Shown: one piece after another, positions 28,724 to 37,884 of the stretch
Numbering within the stretch: the stretch's first letter is position 1
Layout of the letters: every line of letters starts with the position of its first letter
Assembly (NCBI GenBank): GCA_015232455.1
Contig: JADFZQ010000011.1
Location: 51,933-115,932 of the forward strand
Reading direction: 5' to 3'
Origin: Desulfamplus sp.
GTDB taxonomy: Bacteria > Desulfobacterota > Desulfobacteria > Desulfobacterales > Desulfobacteraceae
Length of the DNA stretch: 64,000 bases
Notes under the pieces: generated by a model
The model's input: the letters and a program-made list of their open reading frames with translations, nothing else
The model's database searches: none
Told to the model about the DNA's origin: nothing
Position numbers and translations under genes: made by a program

Positions 28724-31700
28724 ATGAAAGAGCAGATGAGAATAGAAAACCTGAAAAGAAAAGCTCAAACTATTTTGAAAAATAATATCCAAAAGACTTT
28801 AGATTCAATACCAAATCAGATTGCTATTCTTGACAATAGTGCCACGATTGTTGTTGTAAATAGGGCATGGAAAATATTTGCTGATCAAAATGATCTTTGT
28901 TCACCAAATTATTGTATTGGTGAGAACTATATTGAAATTTGTAAAAAGGCTTCTACAGAGAGGCAAAATGTTATTAATCAAAGCCAATCTAATGACTCTG
29001 AAAAGATAAATATAAATGACCAAATTACTGAAACTTACGAATCAACCATAGATTATAAAATAGCAGCAACTGAGCAATGCCAAAATATTACAGAAGAGTG
29101 CAAAGAACGTCTTGGCTGGGATTTAAGTATTAATAGTATAATTGAAAAGACAGAAGGTGCAGAAGAGTCATTAAAGGGAATTGAAAATATCTTTGCAGGA
29201 GAGATCGAAACATTTTCTATTGATTATCCATGCCACTCACCAGACGAAAAACGTTGGTTTAGAATGAAGCTTATCCGTTTTGATTTTGAGGATAACTTAT
29301 GGATTCTTGTATCACATGAGAATATAACCCAATCTAAACTTGCTGAGATCAATCTACTTAAAAGCGAAAATAAACTCAAAGGCATAATCCAATCAGTTCC
29401 TGATGCAATGTGTATGATTGACAGGGATCAAAATGTTGTATGGGCAAATGATGTTGCCAAAAAGCTCTATGGTTCTTCATTAGTTGGGCAAAAGTGTTAT
29501 CGGGCTTACGGACGATGGAATAATATTTGTCAGAACTGCATTGTTCATAAAACTTTTAGAGATGGAAAAGTACATTCAGGAGAGTATTCTCATTTGGATG
29601 TGGAAGGAAATGAACGAGTTATCTTATGCACATCAAGCGTTGCAGGGTGTGATGAGTTTGGAAACATAAGCAATGTAATGGAGATAATGCGAGACATTAC
29701 AGAAAAAAAGCAGAGCGAGCGATTTCTTAAATTCATGCAACTTGCAGTTGATACAACAGCAGATGGAGTTTATTGGATTAAGCCTGATGGTAGCATAAGG
29801 TATGTTAACCAATATGTCTTAAGATATACAGGATATACAGAAGAGGAGATAACAAAATTAAAAGTTCATAATATTGATCCTAATGTAAGTGAAGAGTCTT
29901 GGAATGATACATGGAATCAACTAAGACGCATAAAAATAATGAGGTTTGAGACCGTTCATAGAACTAAAAATGGTATTGATATTCCGTTTGAAGTTACTGC
30001 AAATCATATAATTTTTGATAAAAATGAAGAGTATAACTTTGCAGTTGTAAGAAATATAAGCGAACGCAAACAGGCAGAACGAGAGATCAGAAGATTGTCG
30101 CAAGCAGTGGAGTATAGTCCAGTAAGCGTTGTCATTACAGATGTTAATGGCAATATTGAATATGTAAATCGCAAATTTACCCAAGTTACTGGATATAGTC
30201 GCAAAGAGGCTGTTGGACAAAATCCAAGAATTCTAAATGCTGGTCATAGGGCAAAGTCATATTTCACAAACCTTTGGAATACGATTTTAAACGGTAAAGA
30301 GTGGAAAGGTGAGTTTGTTAATAAGAAAAAAAATGGTGAGATTTATTGGGAAGCCGCTTCAATATCGCCTGTGCTTGATGAAAATGGTAAAATACTATAT
30401 TTTGTTGCAATGAAAGAGGATATAACTGCCCGTAAAAAGATTATGGAAGAGCTGAAAGCTGCCAAACAAAAGGCTGAAGCAGCAACTCAAGCAAAAAGCG
30501 ATTTTCTTGCAACAATGTCCCACGAGATACGAACTCCAATGAATGCAATCATGGGAATGAGTCATCTTATGATGGATACTAAGCTTAACGATATTCAGTA
30601 TGGTTATCTTAGCAATATTCAGTCGGCAGCAGACTCTCTTTTAACAATAATCAACGATATTCTTGATCTATCCAAAATTGAAGCTGGCAAGATGGAGTTT
30701 GAGGCTGTTGAATTTGAATGGAATCAGATAATTGAAAAGATATTTAATGTCCTTAAATTCACAGCAAATGAGAAAAAATTAGAGTTAATTTACAGCTTTG
30801 GGAAAGATATTCCTCAATTTATGATAGGAGACCCGACAAGAGTTAGCCAAGTGTTAATGAATCTTATCAGTAATGCTGTTAAATATACACCACAAGGAGA
30901 GGTGGCAGTCCATACTGAGCTTATGGGAGAAGATGAAAATACTATCACTCTTAATGTAACTATTAAAGATACTGGTATTGGTATTAGTGAATCAAAAATA
31001 TCTTCTCTGTTTACTCCATTTACGCAAGCAGATAGTTCAACTACAAGAAAATATGGAGGAACAGGTTTAGGCTTAGTGATTGCTAAACGAATTGTAAATA
31101 AAATGGGTGGAGATATTGAAGTCCAGAGTGTTCTTGGAAAGGGCAGCACCTTTTCATTTAATATAACTCTTACTAAAAATGATAAATCAGACCTGCTAAA
31201 TAATAATAACTTAGATGTAGTAAATACCAAGAGTGAGAATGCAAAGTTACTAAATATTATTGATATTAACGCTCTTTCTGGTCTTAGTGTTATGGTGGTT
31301 GAGCCTCATATAAATGCACGCAGATCGTTTGTAAATTCACTTAAATCTTTAAATATGCGTGTAATGGCTACATCTAATAGCGATGAGGCTATTCAACTAA
31401 TGGAATTAACCTATGATACAACAATTCCCAAAAGAAGAGTTAGTAACAACGCAGTTAATAATAAAGGTTATGGTAAGATTGGATTTGATCTTGTGTTTAT
31501 CAATGCCAATCTTGGTGCTAATTCAATAAATTGTCCTGATACCATAAGAACTTTGGAATCTATAATTTTTGAGCTGAATGGAAACAATATATCAAATCAT
31601 ATTGTTTCTAAAACCAAATATATTGTCATACATGATTTTACACTAAGCCAAGAAGCAAGAGAGATAGCAGAACAAGTTACTGTTCATGGTTTTCTTCCAA

Positions 31701-32257
31701 AGCCGATTACACCATCTATGCTCATCAAAACAATTGTAAACGTTTTGAATACGGGAGAGGAAGTTAGTTTGATAAATGGCAATAGAGTCAACTATCTCTC
31801 TTCTGAAAATATCCAAGAAAAATTTAGGGCTAAGAATTTATCTGTTGATAAAAAAAATATTCTTGTAGTTGATGATGATGAGATCAATCGCCAGATTGTA
31901 GTGGCAATGGTTAAAAAGATAGGATTGAAAAATATTGTAGTGGCAACAAATGGGGAGCAGGCTTTAAAAATAGCTCAAGAACAACCATTAGACTTGATTT
32001 TAATGGATGTAGAGATGCCTATTATGGACGGTCTTGAGGCAACTCGTAAAATCAGAGAATTGGGTATAAAAACACAAATTGTTGATGGAACAGCAGTTGA
32101 TATTCCAATTATAGCTCTTACAGGTCATGCCCTTGACGAATATCGTGAAAAGTGCTTTAAAGCTGGCATGAATGCCCATATAGATAAGCCAATTCAACCA
32201 GAAAAACTGTTTTCAGCTCTCCAGAAGTGGTTATACTCTAAAGCGGGCATTAATTGA
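28724..32257 (+). CDS. Multi-PAS hybrid histidine kinase with one degenerate and one intact receiver
   Basis: 1177 aa, no transmembrane segment. Domain order: an N-terminal PAS-like region with a long acidic insert; a PAS at about 214-330 carrying Cys residues (CYRAYGRWNNICQNC) that could bind metal or a cofactor; two more PAS/PAC units to about 580; HisKA with H-box [16 protein letters not shown]; HATPase (LISNAVKY, DTGIGI, GGTGLGLVI); a degenerate receiver (845-990); and an intact receiver (ILVVDDDEIN; LILMDVEMPIMDG). In the first receiver the acidic pocket reads VEPH and the phospho-Asp position is Asn (FDLVFINANLG). The last eight codons and the stop lie inside a repeat element. Confidence 0.9.
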   Translation: MKEQMRIENLKRKAQTILKNNIQKTLDSIPNQIAILDNSATIVVVNRAWKIFADQNDLCSPNYCIGENYIEICKKASTERQNVINQSQSNDSEKININDQITETYESTIDYKIAATEQCQNITEECKERLGWDLSINSIIEKTEGAEESLKGIENIFAGEIETFSIDYPCHSPDEKRWFRMKLIRFDFEDNLWILVSHENITQSKLAEINLLKSENKLKGIIQSVPDAMCMIDRDQNVVWANDVAKKLYGSSLVGQKCYRAYGRWNNICQNCIVHKTFRDGKVHSGEYSHLDVEGNERVILCTSSVAGCDEFGNISNVMEIMRDITEKKQSERFLKFMQLAVDTTADGVYWIKPDGSIRYVNQYVLRYTGYTEEEITKLKVHNIDPNVSEESWNDTWNQLRRIKIMRFETVHRTKNGIDIPFEVTANHIIFDKNEEYNFAVVRNISERKQAEREIRRLSQAVEYSPVSVVITDVNGNIEYVNRKFTQVTGYSRKEAVGQNPRILNAGHRAKSYFTNLWNTILNGKEWKGEFVNKKKNGEIYWEAASISPVLDENGKILYFVAMKEDITARKKIMEELKAAKQKAEAATQAKSDFLATMSHEIRTPMNAIMGMSHLMMDTKLNDIQYGYLSNIQSAADSLLTIINDILDLSKIEAGKMEFEAVEFEWNQIIEKIFNVLKFTANEKKLELIYSFGKDIPQFMIGDPTRVSQVLMNLISNAVKYTPQGEVAVHTELMGEDENTITLNVTIKDTGIGISESKISSLFTPFTQADSSTTRKYGGTGLGLVIAKRIVNKMGGDIEVQSVLGKGSTFSFNITLTKNDKSDLLNNNNLDVVNTKSENAKLLNIIDINALSGLSVMVVEPHINARRSFVNSLKSLNMRVMATSNSDEAIQLMELTYDTTIPKRRVSNNAVNNKGYGKIGFDLVFINANLGANSINCPDTIRTLESIIFELNGNNISNHIVSKTKYIVIHDFTLSQEAREIAEQVTVHGFLPKPITPSMLIKTIVNVLNTGEEVSLINGNRVNYLSSENIQEKFRAKNLSVDKKNILVVDDDEINRQIVVAMVKKIGLKNIVVATNGEQALKIAQEQPLDLILMDVEMPIMDGLEATRKIRELGIKTQIVDGTAVDIPIIALTGHALDEYREKCFKAGMNAHIDKPIQPEKLFSALQKWLYSKAGIN

Positions 32258-32335
32258 GCTTTCTATATTTAAGTAGAGAAGTGCTGCTGTGCTTCTCTAA
32301 AGTGTTTATACAGAACTCAATTTATGACCTGACCT
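32231..32335 (+). repeat. Extragenic palindrome element overlapping the end of the hybrid-kinase gene
   Basis: The lead TATACTCTAAAGCGGG, then CATTAATTGAGCTTTC and TATATTTAAGTAGAGA, closely matches the copy at 18130. An imperfect stem AGAGAAG...CTTCTCT follows. The tail CTCAATTTATGACCT near 32308 matches those at 20489 and 46423. It supplies the kinase C-terminus YSKAGIN and stop. Confidence 0.7.
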
Positions 32336-32424
32336 TGAGCAGTATAGCGTAATTTTATTTGAAAAAAATATAAAGCCTATTCTTGGCGAGAGAGTTGTTA
32401 ATATAAAAATTGTAATGGAATCTC

Positions 32425-33519
32425 ATGGATATAAATAGAAAAAGTAAAATTCTCGTGGTTGATGACAATGAATTTAACATTCATCTTATAGCATCTATAC
32501 TTAAAGATAAATATACATTAAATGTCGCAATGAACGGCAAAGATGCTCTTAAATCAGTGCAGCAAGATAAACCAGACATTATCTTACTTGATGTTATGAT
32601 GCCTGTAATGGATGGATATGAGGTGTGTCGTGAACTTAAAATAAATAGCAACACAAAAGATATTCCAGTCATCTTTTTAACAGCTCTAAGTGAAGAGGAA
32701 GATGAGATGAGAGGGCTTGATTTAGGTGCAGTTGATTATATTGTAAAGCCAATTAATCCAAAGTTGGTGGAGAAGAGAATTAGCAATCATCTTGCCTTAA
32801 AATATCATCGAGATAACCTTGAGCTTATGGTTGCCGAACGGACAAGAATGCTTACCCTGACTCAGGATGTAACTATTGAGAGTCTTGGCAACCTTGCAGA
32901 GTATAGAGATCAAGAGACTGGCGGGCATATAAAGCGAACAAAAAACTACGTTAAATCTTTAGCATTAAATATAAACAGTAACCAACGCTTTAAAGCAGTT
33001 TTAACTAAAGATTATATTGATCTTTTAACTAAATCAGCTCCATTACACGATATTGGAAAAGTTGGTGTTCCAGATAGTATTCTCTTAAAACCTGGTAGAT
33101 TAACAGATGAAGAGTTTGAGGAGATGAAAAAACACACTATTTACGGCAGAGATATTATTGCAGCGTCTGAAAAGAGTCTCGGTGAAGAGTCATTTCTCAC
33201 TCTTGCTCGTGAAATTGCCTACACACACCATGAAAAATGGGACGGTTCTGGTTATCCTGAAGGAACAAAAGGTGATGAGATTCCTCTTTCAGGTCGAATA
33301 ATGGCAATTGCAGATGTGTATGATGCCTTAATTTCCAAAAGAGTTTATAAATCTCCTTTTCATCATGCTAAAGCTCTTGAAATAATAGCTAAAGGAAGCG
33401 GAACCCATTTTGATCCTGATATTGCCAACACTTTTATTGAGCATGAAAATGAGTTCCGTTTAATAGCACTTAAATATGCAGATTTTGATGAAGAGCGGTC
33501 AATGCTTTCAATAAATTAG
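32425..33519 (+). CDS. Response regulator with HD-GYP phosphodiesterase output
   Basis: 364 aa. Receiver 1-125 (ILVVDDNEFN; phospho-Asp in IILLDVMMPVMDG; Lys in DYIVKPINP), linker helix, then an HD-GYP domain: GGHIKRTKNYV, HDIGKVGVPD, TIYGRDII, HHEKWDGSGYPEG and GRIMAIADVYDAL. HD-GYP enzymes hydrolyse cyclic di-GMP. It lies 167 bp after the multi-PAS kinase on the same strand, which makes that kinase a plausible but unproven partner. Confidence 0.93.
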   Translation: MDINRKSKILVVDDNEFNIHLIASILKDKYTLNVAMNGKDALKSVQQDKPDIILLDVMMPVMDGYEVCRELKINSNTKDIPVIFLTALSEEEDEMRGLDLGAVDYIVKPINPKLVEKRISNHLALKYHRDNLELMVAERTRMLTLTQDVTIESLGNLAEYRDQETGGHIKRTKNYVKSLALNINSNQRFKAVLTKDYIDLLTKSAPLHDIGKVGVPDSILLKPGRLTDEEFEEMKKHTIYGRDIIAASEKSLGEESFLTLAREIAYTHHEKWDGSGYPEGTKGDEIPLSGRIMAIADVYDALISKRVYKSPFHHAKALEIIAKGSGTHFDPDIANTFIEHENEFRLIALKYADFDEERSMLSIN

Positions 33520-33530
33520 ATTTTTAAGTT

Positions 33531-33556
33531 TTTGACAACTTGCAGAAAGTTATGAA
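33531..33556. terminator. Degenerate convergent terminator hairpin
   Basis: TTTGACAACTT and AAAGTTATGAAA can pair imperfectly in the 38-bp gap between convergent genes. It looks like a decayed member of the hairpin family at 39227 and 61308. Confidence 0.35.
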
Positions 33557-33557
33557 A

Positions 33558-34826
33558 TTAGCAACGTCTGATATTTGCCCCAAGAGTTAAAAATTTCTTC
33601 TCAATTGACTCATAGCCTCGATCAATATGATAAACCCTGTTTATGGTTGTAGAGCCTTTTGCAACAAGCCCAGCAATTACCAGAGAAGCACTTGCACGTA
33701 AATCTGATGCCATTACCTGTGCCCCAGACAAATTTTTTACCCCCCTAACCATAGCGTAATTACCAGATATAGATATGTCAGCCCCCATTCTCTGCAACTC
33801 ATTAACATGGATAAACCTATTTTCAAATATAGTTTCATGCACAACACTATTTCCTTCAGCAATTGACATTAAAACCATAAATTGAGCCTGCATATCAGTT
33901 GGAAAACCTGGATATGGCAAAGTTTTTATATCTGTGCTTTTAATCTTTTCTGCCCCTTTGACACGTATTCCATCTTGAGTAATTTCAACTGACGCTCCGC
34001 TTTGTCTAAGTTTATTGATTATTCCGCCAATATGTTCAGGTTCAGCCCCTTGTATTAACACATCTCCATTTGTAGCAGCAGCAGCAACCATAAAAGTTCC
34101 AGCTTCGATTCTGTCAGGAATAACATGAATTGAAGCTGATTTAAGAGATGGATTTAAAGAGTCAGTGCCAATTCCATTTATCCTAATAACAGCAGTCCCA
34201 GCTCCGATTACATCAGCTCCCATTTTATTTAAAGCATCGGCAAGGGCTGTTATTTCAGGCTCTCTTGCACAATTTCGCAGAATTGTTGTCCCTTTTGCAA
34301 GGGTTGCAGCCATCATTAAATTTTCAGTTCCAGTTACAGTTGGAATATCAAAGTAAAACTCATTGCCTATTAGCTTATCATCAGTTGTTGCTTCAATATA
34401 TCCATGTTCAATGGATATTTTTGCTCCAAGTGCTTCAAGTCCTTTCAGGTGAAGATCAACAGGTCTTGCACCAATTGCACATCCTCCGGGAAGTGATACT
34501 CTTGCTCGCCCAAATCTTGCAACTAAAGGTCCTAAAACAAGAATTGATGCTCTCATTTTTCTTACAAGATCGTATTCAGCTTCAATCTTATTGATTGGAG
34601 ATGCATTTATACGACATTGTGAGCCATTACTCTCTATGGTTGCCCCAAGGTCTTGAAGAAGTAGTTTTATGCTTTTAATATCCATAAGGTCAGGGATATT
34701 TGTATAATCTACCGCACCCTGAACTAAAATAGATGCTGCAAGTAGAGGTAAAGCTGCATTCTTAGCTCCGCTTATCTGGACAGTTCCTTGTAGAGGTGTT
34801 CCGCCTATTATCTCAATTTTATCCAT
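33558..34826 (-). CDS. murA: UDP-N-acetylglucosamine 1-carboxyvinyltransferase
   Basis: 422 aa, full length. Begins [20 protein letters not shown] with the [10 protein letters not shown] motif, has the catalytic Cys loop [13 protein letters not shown] at about 115, and [11 protein letters not shown] near 305. MurA transfers enolpyruvate from PEP to UDP-GlcNAc, the first committed step of peptidoglycan synthesis; the Cys is the fosfomycin target. Transcribed away from the HD-GYP gene; a toxin-antitoxin pair lies immediately upstream. Confidence 0.96.
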   Translation of the reverse strand: MDKIEIIGGTPLQGTVQISGAKNAALPLLAASILVQGAVDYTNIPDLMDIKSIKLLLQDLGATIESNGSQCRINASPINKIEAEYDLVRKMRASILVLGPLVARFGRARVSLPGGCAIGARPVDLHLKGLEALGAKISIEHGYIEATTDDKLIGNEFYFDIPTVTGTENLMMAATLAKGTTILRNCAREPEITALADALNKMGADVIGAGTAVIRINGIGTDSLNPSLKSASIHVIPDRIEAGTFMVAAAATNGDVLIQGAEPEHIGGIINKLRQSGASVEITQDGIRVKGAEKIKSTDIKTLPYPGFPTDMQAQFMVLMSIAEGNSVVHETIFENRFIHVNELQRMGADISISGNYAMVRGVKNLSGAQVMASDLRASASLVIAGLVAKGSTTINRVYHIDRGYESIEKKFLTLGANIRRC

Positions 34827-34885
34827 TTTTTATTTTATTCCATGTAAAATATTAATTTTATTGACTCTATTCTAAGTCTAAACAG

Positions 34886-35230
34886 TTAATCTAATTTGTT
34901 TGTCAAATATCTACTTAAGTTATTGAGTAATCGCTTATGTCTTTCAGGTGAGATTTCTCCAATGCTACCCATAATACTTTTTTTGGGCAATACAGCAAGA
35001 AATCCTAATCGAATAACAGAGTCTGATATAAGTCCACTTGAAACAAAATCATCATCTTTATTGCTTAATAACTCATCAAATCCTTTTATATTTTGGTGTA
35101 ACTGGGTGCTTATACCACATATTAAAAGGTCTCCGTATGAGGGCATCTTGCGTAGAATTATTGCAGGTCGGTTCTTGAGCTTTCCATCAGCCTGCGGTAA
35201 CGGAATTAAAACAACATCACCTTCATTCAT
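34886..35230 (-). CDS. MazF/PemK-like toxin (probable mRNA endonuclease)
   Basis: 114 aa. MNEGDVVLIPLPQADGKLK followed by NRPAIILRKMPSYGDLLICG is the typical N-terminal SH3-like barrel of MazF/PemK toxins; VIRLGFLAVLPKKSIMGSIG is the usual second half. Members cleave mRNA at short motifs. The ATG overlaps the antitoxin stop by four bases (ATGA), which is usual for such pairs. The length and motifs look intact, so it is probably active. Confidence 0.8.
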   Translation of the reverse strand: MNEGDVVLIPLPQADGKLKNRPAIILRKMPSYGDLLICGISTQLHQNIKGFDELLSNKDDDFVSSGLISDSVIRLGFLAVLPKKSIMGSIGEISPERHKRLLNNLSRYLTNKLD

Positions 35231-35463
35231 TGTATAAACTCTGGATTTATCTTTTTTATCAAATCATCTGAATATTCAGGCTCATCTTTACTATAAAAAT
35301 TAGCAACTTGTTCAATAGAAAATTCAACCCAATTTTCATACTCATCATCAATATTTATATTAGGTAGAATAGAAATCATAATTTTTGAATCAGGTGGTAT
35401 ATGAATTGGGTAGAGTAATTTAAGGTGGTTTGCATCTATGACTTCAGCTTCAATCATTCTCAT
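35227..35463 (-). CDS. Antitoxin partner of the MazF-like toxin
   Basis: 78 aa. The first 45 residues (IEAEVIDANHLKLLYPIHIP...KIMISILP) look like the swapped-hairpin/AF2212-type antitoxin N-terminus found before MazF-like toxins. The acidic C-terminus (EPEYSDDLIKKINPEF) would bind the toxin. A GGAG ribosome site precedes it. Position and overlap support the pairing more than the sequence itself. Confidence 0.68.
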   Translation of the reverse strand: MRMIEAEVIDANHLKLLYPIHIPPDSKIMISILPNINIDDEYENWVEFSIEQVANFYSKDEPEYSDDLIKKINPEFIQ

Positions 35464-35489
35464 TTTAACTCCTTTCTTTATAGCTATTT

Positions 35490-36257
35490 TTATAATTTAA
35501 CTACGCTTATGTTTACCACACACCGCTTATGCTGCTCAAATGGTAAATAATATTCAGATATACCTATTTTTATATCTTTTCTATTTCTAAGAGGGGCAAG
35601 CTCATCTTCTTTAAGCTCACCTTTCATGGCAATAATGCAACCATCTCTTTTCAAGAATGGAAGTGCCATATCTGTAAACCTATCTAAAGCTGTAAATGCT
35701 CTTGAAACAACAAAATCAAACTGATTTGCATAATTGGGCATCTTGCAAAGCTCTTCAGCACGGCAGTGGATTGCCTCCACACCTTTTGAATTTGAATAGT
35801 TTTTGCTAATAGATATATCTTTATTTTGTGAATTATCTATACGCGAACTATTTGTTTGTGAACTATTTGTCTTGATAATACCACTTTGGCTTATGAGATA
35901 CTTTAAAAAACTTACCTTTTTTGCCGATGAATCAACCATTACAAGCTCAATTAAAGGGTTTACAACCTTTAAAGGCATACCGGGAAAACCACCACCAGAG
36001 CCAAGATCAATAACCTTTGGAGTTATATTTGGACTACTTACAATAAATGGGGCAATGGCGATTGAATCAATAAAATGTTTTAAAGCAACATCAAAAGGGT
36101 CAACAATTGAGGTTATATTGAATTTCTTATTCCATCTTATTAGCTCTTGGGCGTGAAAGGTTAAAATATCAAGCTGTTCTTGTGAAAGCTCCACACCAAA
36201 CGACAAAGCTCCATCTTTAACTGTTTGCTGCCAGTTTTTGTCAAATTGTATATTCAT
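35490..36257 (-). CDS. rsmG: 16S rRNA (guanine-527-N7)-methyltransferase
   Basis: 255 aa against about 207 in E. coli. SAM-binding site VIDLGSGGGFPGMPLKVV; VMVDSSAKKVSFLKYL; FVVSRAFTALDRF. The surplus is an Asn/Ser-rich insert (about 120-155: KTNSSQTNSSRIDNSQNKD) encoded by short direct repeats containing GAACTATTTGT. Loss of RsmG gives low-level streptomycin resistance in other bacteria. It lies 26 bp upstream of the antitoxin gene on the same strand. Confidence 0.92.
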   Translation of the reverse strand: MNIQFDKNWQQTVKDGALSFGVELSQEQLDILTFHAQELIRWNKKFNITSIVDPFDVALKHFIDSIAIAPFIVSSPNITPKVIDLGSGGGFPGMPLKVVNPLIELVMVDSSAKKVSFLKYLISQSGIIKTNSSQTNSSRIDNSQNKDISISKNYSNSKGVEAIHCRAEELCKMPNYANQFDFVVSRAFTALDRFTDMALPFLKRDGCIIAMKGELKEDELAPLRNRKDIKIGISEYYLPFEQHKRCVVNISVVKL

Positions 36258-36324
36258 AAAAATTTTAGTAAGTTAGAGGTTATAAGTATTAAAAAAATTT
36301 TTCTCTTCTTTGCCTATAAAAACT

Positions 36325-36356
36325 AAAAGACTCTCCAAAAAGTCAGAGAGTCTTTT
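36325..36356 (-). terminator. Strong terminator for the OmpA-like lipoprotein gene
   Basis: A perfect 11-bp stem, AAAAGACTCTC (36325-36335) with GAGAGTCTTTT (36346-36356), and a 10-base loop. On the minus strand it ends in a T-rich run, 64 bp after the lipoprotein stop. It is symmetrical enough to work in both directions. Confidence 0.85.
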
Positions 36357-36419
36357 AATTTTAACATTTTAAACAATTATTGTGGTAAATTTTTTATGGT
36401 ATTATGGATAAAAAAGAAT

Positions 36420-37076
36420 CTATGATGCTTGAATTGGAATAATCACGATATTAACTCTACGATTCATAGCATCATCAGAAGAGATTGGTTGGGATTCTCC
36501 ATAACCTATAACCTCAATTCTGGAAGGCTCAACTCCTCTTTGCATAAGGGCATTGGCTACAGCTCTTGCTCTTCTTTCAGACAAAATTTGATTTGAAATC
36601 TCAGAACCTTTTGAATCTGTATGACCCTCAACCCTAATTCTTGTCTGTGGATAATCTCTTAAAACTCCTGATACTCTGTCCATCTCTGAATATGCACCTG
36701 CTTTTAGCATATCAGAACCTGTATCAAAAAACATACTTGACTCAAAAGTCGCTGTAAGGACATTCTCTGTTCTTACTACAGTAGTCTGGTCAGATTCAAC
36801 AATTACGTTTCTTAGAGCCTGCTCTTGTCGATCCATGTATGCACCTATCTGATTACCCGCAAGACCACCTAATGCAGCACCTATACCAGCACCTATAAGT
36901 GTGCCTTCAGTATTTCCGCCAATGACCTGACCAAGTATTGCACCCACGCCAGCTCCTACAAGTGCACCTTGCTGAGTCTTTGCCCCCTGATTTGTAGTTG
37001 TGGCACATGAGATAAGAGATAGGCAAATAAATGCACTAATTACAAAAATAATTTTTTTTGATTCAAATTGTTTCAT
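36420..37076 (-). CDS. OmpA-family outer-membrane lipoprotein with glycine-zipper region
   Basis: 218 aa with an AAGGAG ribosome site. Signal peptide ending in the lipobox LISC (Cys about 24), then a glycine zipper (GALVGAGVGAILGQVIGG, GTLIGAGIGAALGG) and a C-terminal OmpA peptidoglycan-binding domain (IRVEGHTDSKGSE...LSERRARAVANAL, IGYGESQP). It resembles YiaD/Pal-type proteins that tie the outer membrane to peptidoglycan. It stands alone between rsmG and the cNMP-binding gene, with its own terminator. Confidence 0.9.
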   Translation of the reverse strand: MKQFESKKIIFVISAFICLSLISCATTTNQGAKTQQGALVGAGVGAILGQVIGGNTEGTLIGAGIGAALGGLAGNQIGAYMDRQEQALRNVIVESDQTTVVRTENVLTATFESSMFFDTGSDMLKAGAYSEMDRVSGVLRDYPQTRIRVEGHTDSKGSEISNQILSERRARAVANALMQRGVEPSRIEVIGYGESQPISSDDAMNRRVNIVIIPIQAS

Positions 37077-37210
37077 TGTTTTTTTTGCTCCTTGTTTTTT
37101 TTAGATAAAATTTTAGCTTCTTCTAAATATTAATTGATGACTCTTTTTTAAGAATATAATACTCTAAAAAGCCAATAATATACATATCCCATAGGTGTTA
37201 GTTTCCAGAC

Positions 37211-37657
37211 TTAAGTCTCAACTAATTTGCTTGATTTCATTGTTTTTACTCGTTGCACCATCAACTTAATTAGTTTCTCATTAATAAGATCTCTTATTTC
37301 TGAAGGCATATTTTGCATGAGTTCTCTGCTTATGCTCATTACTAATACTTGATGTTCACATGAAATAACATTAGCCGAACGTTTATTTCCTGTAAGATAG
37401 CTCATCTCTCCAAAAATATCACCCGGATAGAGAATTGAAATTGACTTATCAGGTGATTCATTACGAACTACCTTAGCACTTCCTTTGATCAAAATAAAAA
37501 AAGATGTGCTTTCAGCACCTTGTTCTATAATAACCTCATCTTTCCCAAACCAAGGCAAATCATAACCTTTTAAGTCATACAAGTAATGTTTGCTTGATCT
37601 TGATAAGTTGATAAAAAGTGGAATAGATGAAAATAATTCCTCAAGAAAGTATCCCAT
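37211..37657 (-). CDS. Stand-alone cyclic-nucleotide-binding (Crp-like sensor) domain protein
   Basis: 148 aa from the ATG at 37657, chosen because AAGGACA precedes it; an upstream TTG has no ribosome site. The CNB fold is clear: EVIIEQGAESTSFFILIKGS, DIFGEMSYLTGNKRSANV (phosphate-binding cassette). There is no helix-turn-helix, so it is not a direct transcription factor; it may control another protein or bind a ligand other than cAMP. Divergent from rdgB. Confidence 0.82.
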   Translation of the reverse strand: MGYFLEELFSSIPLFINLSRSSKHYLYDLKGYDLPWFGKDEVIIEQGAESTSFFILIKGSAKVVRNESPDKSISILYPGDIFGEMSYLTGNKRSANVISCEHQVLVMSISRELMQNMPSEIRDLINEKLIKLMVQRVKTMKSSKLVET

Positions 37658-37697
37658 ATTTCTGTCCTTAAATAACTTAATTTTATAATTCAAATAT

Positions 37698-37759
37698 AAG
37701 GTTAATTGCTTAAGGGTTTTAAATTTATAATTTTAATAAAGGTTAATTGCTTAAAGGTT
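37698..37759. promoter_or_regulatory. Direct repeats in the divergent cNMP-binding/rdgB promoter region
   Basis: A 21-bp sequence, AAGGTTAATTGCTTAAGGGT plus T at 37698-37718, recurs with one change at 37739-37759. The 41-bp spacing is close to four helical turns, and the core TTAATTGCTTAA is partly palindromic. It may be a double operator. The regulator is unknown. Confidence 0.4.
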
Positions 37760-37884
37760 ATTTTTCAAGAAATATATTTGTTTTGATCTCTATTTTTGAT
37801 ATTACATTAAGTATAAAGATGGTCAAGTTAAAGATTAATGAAATAGTTAATAATATTACTTTAGATAATATTTGGAGAATATTA

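Noticed and set aside
30814..31230. 138-aa minus-strand frame inside the multi-PAS kinase gene
   Set aside because: Antisense to the conserved HATPase region; no ribosome site and no recognisable motif.
34896..35237. 113-aa plus-strand frame opposite the MazF-like toxin
   Set aside because: The minus-strand frame has the family motifs and the four-base overlap with an antitoxin; the plus frame has none.
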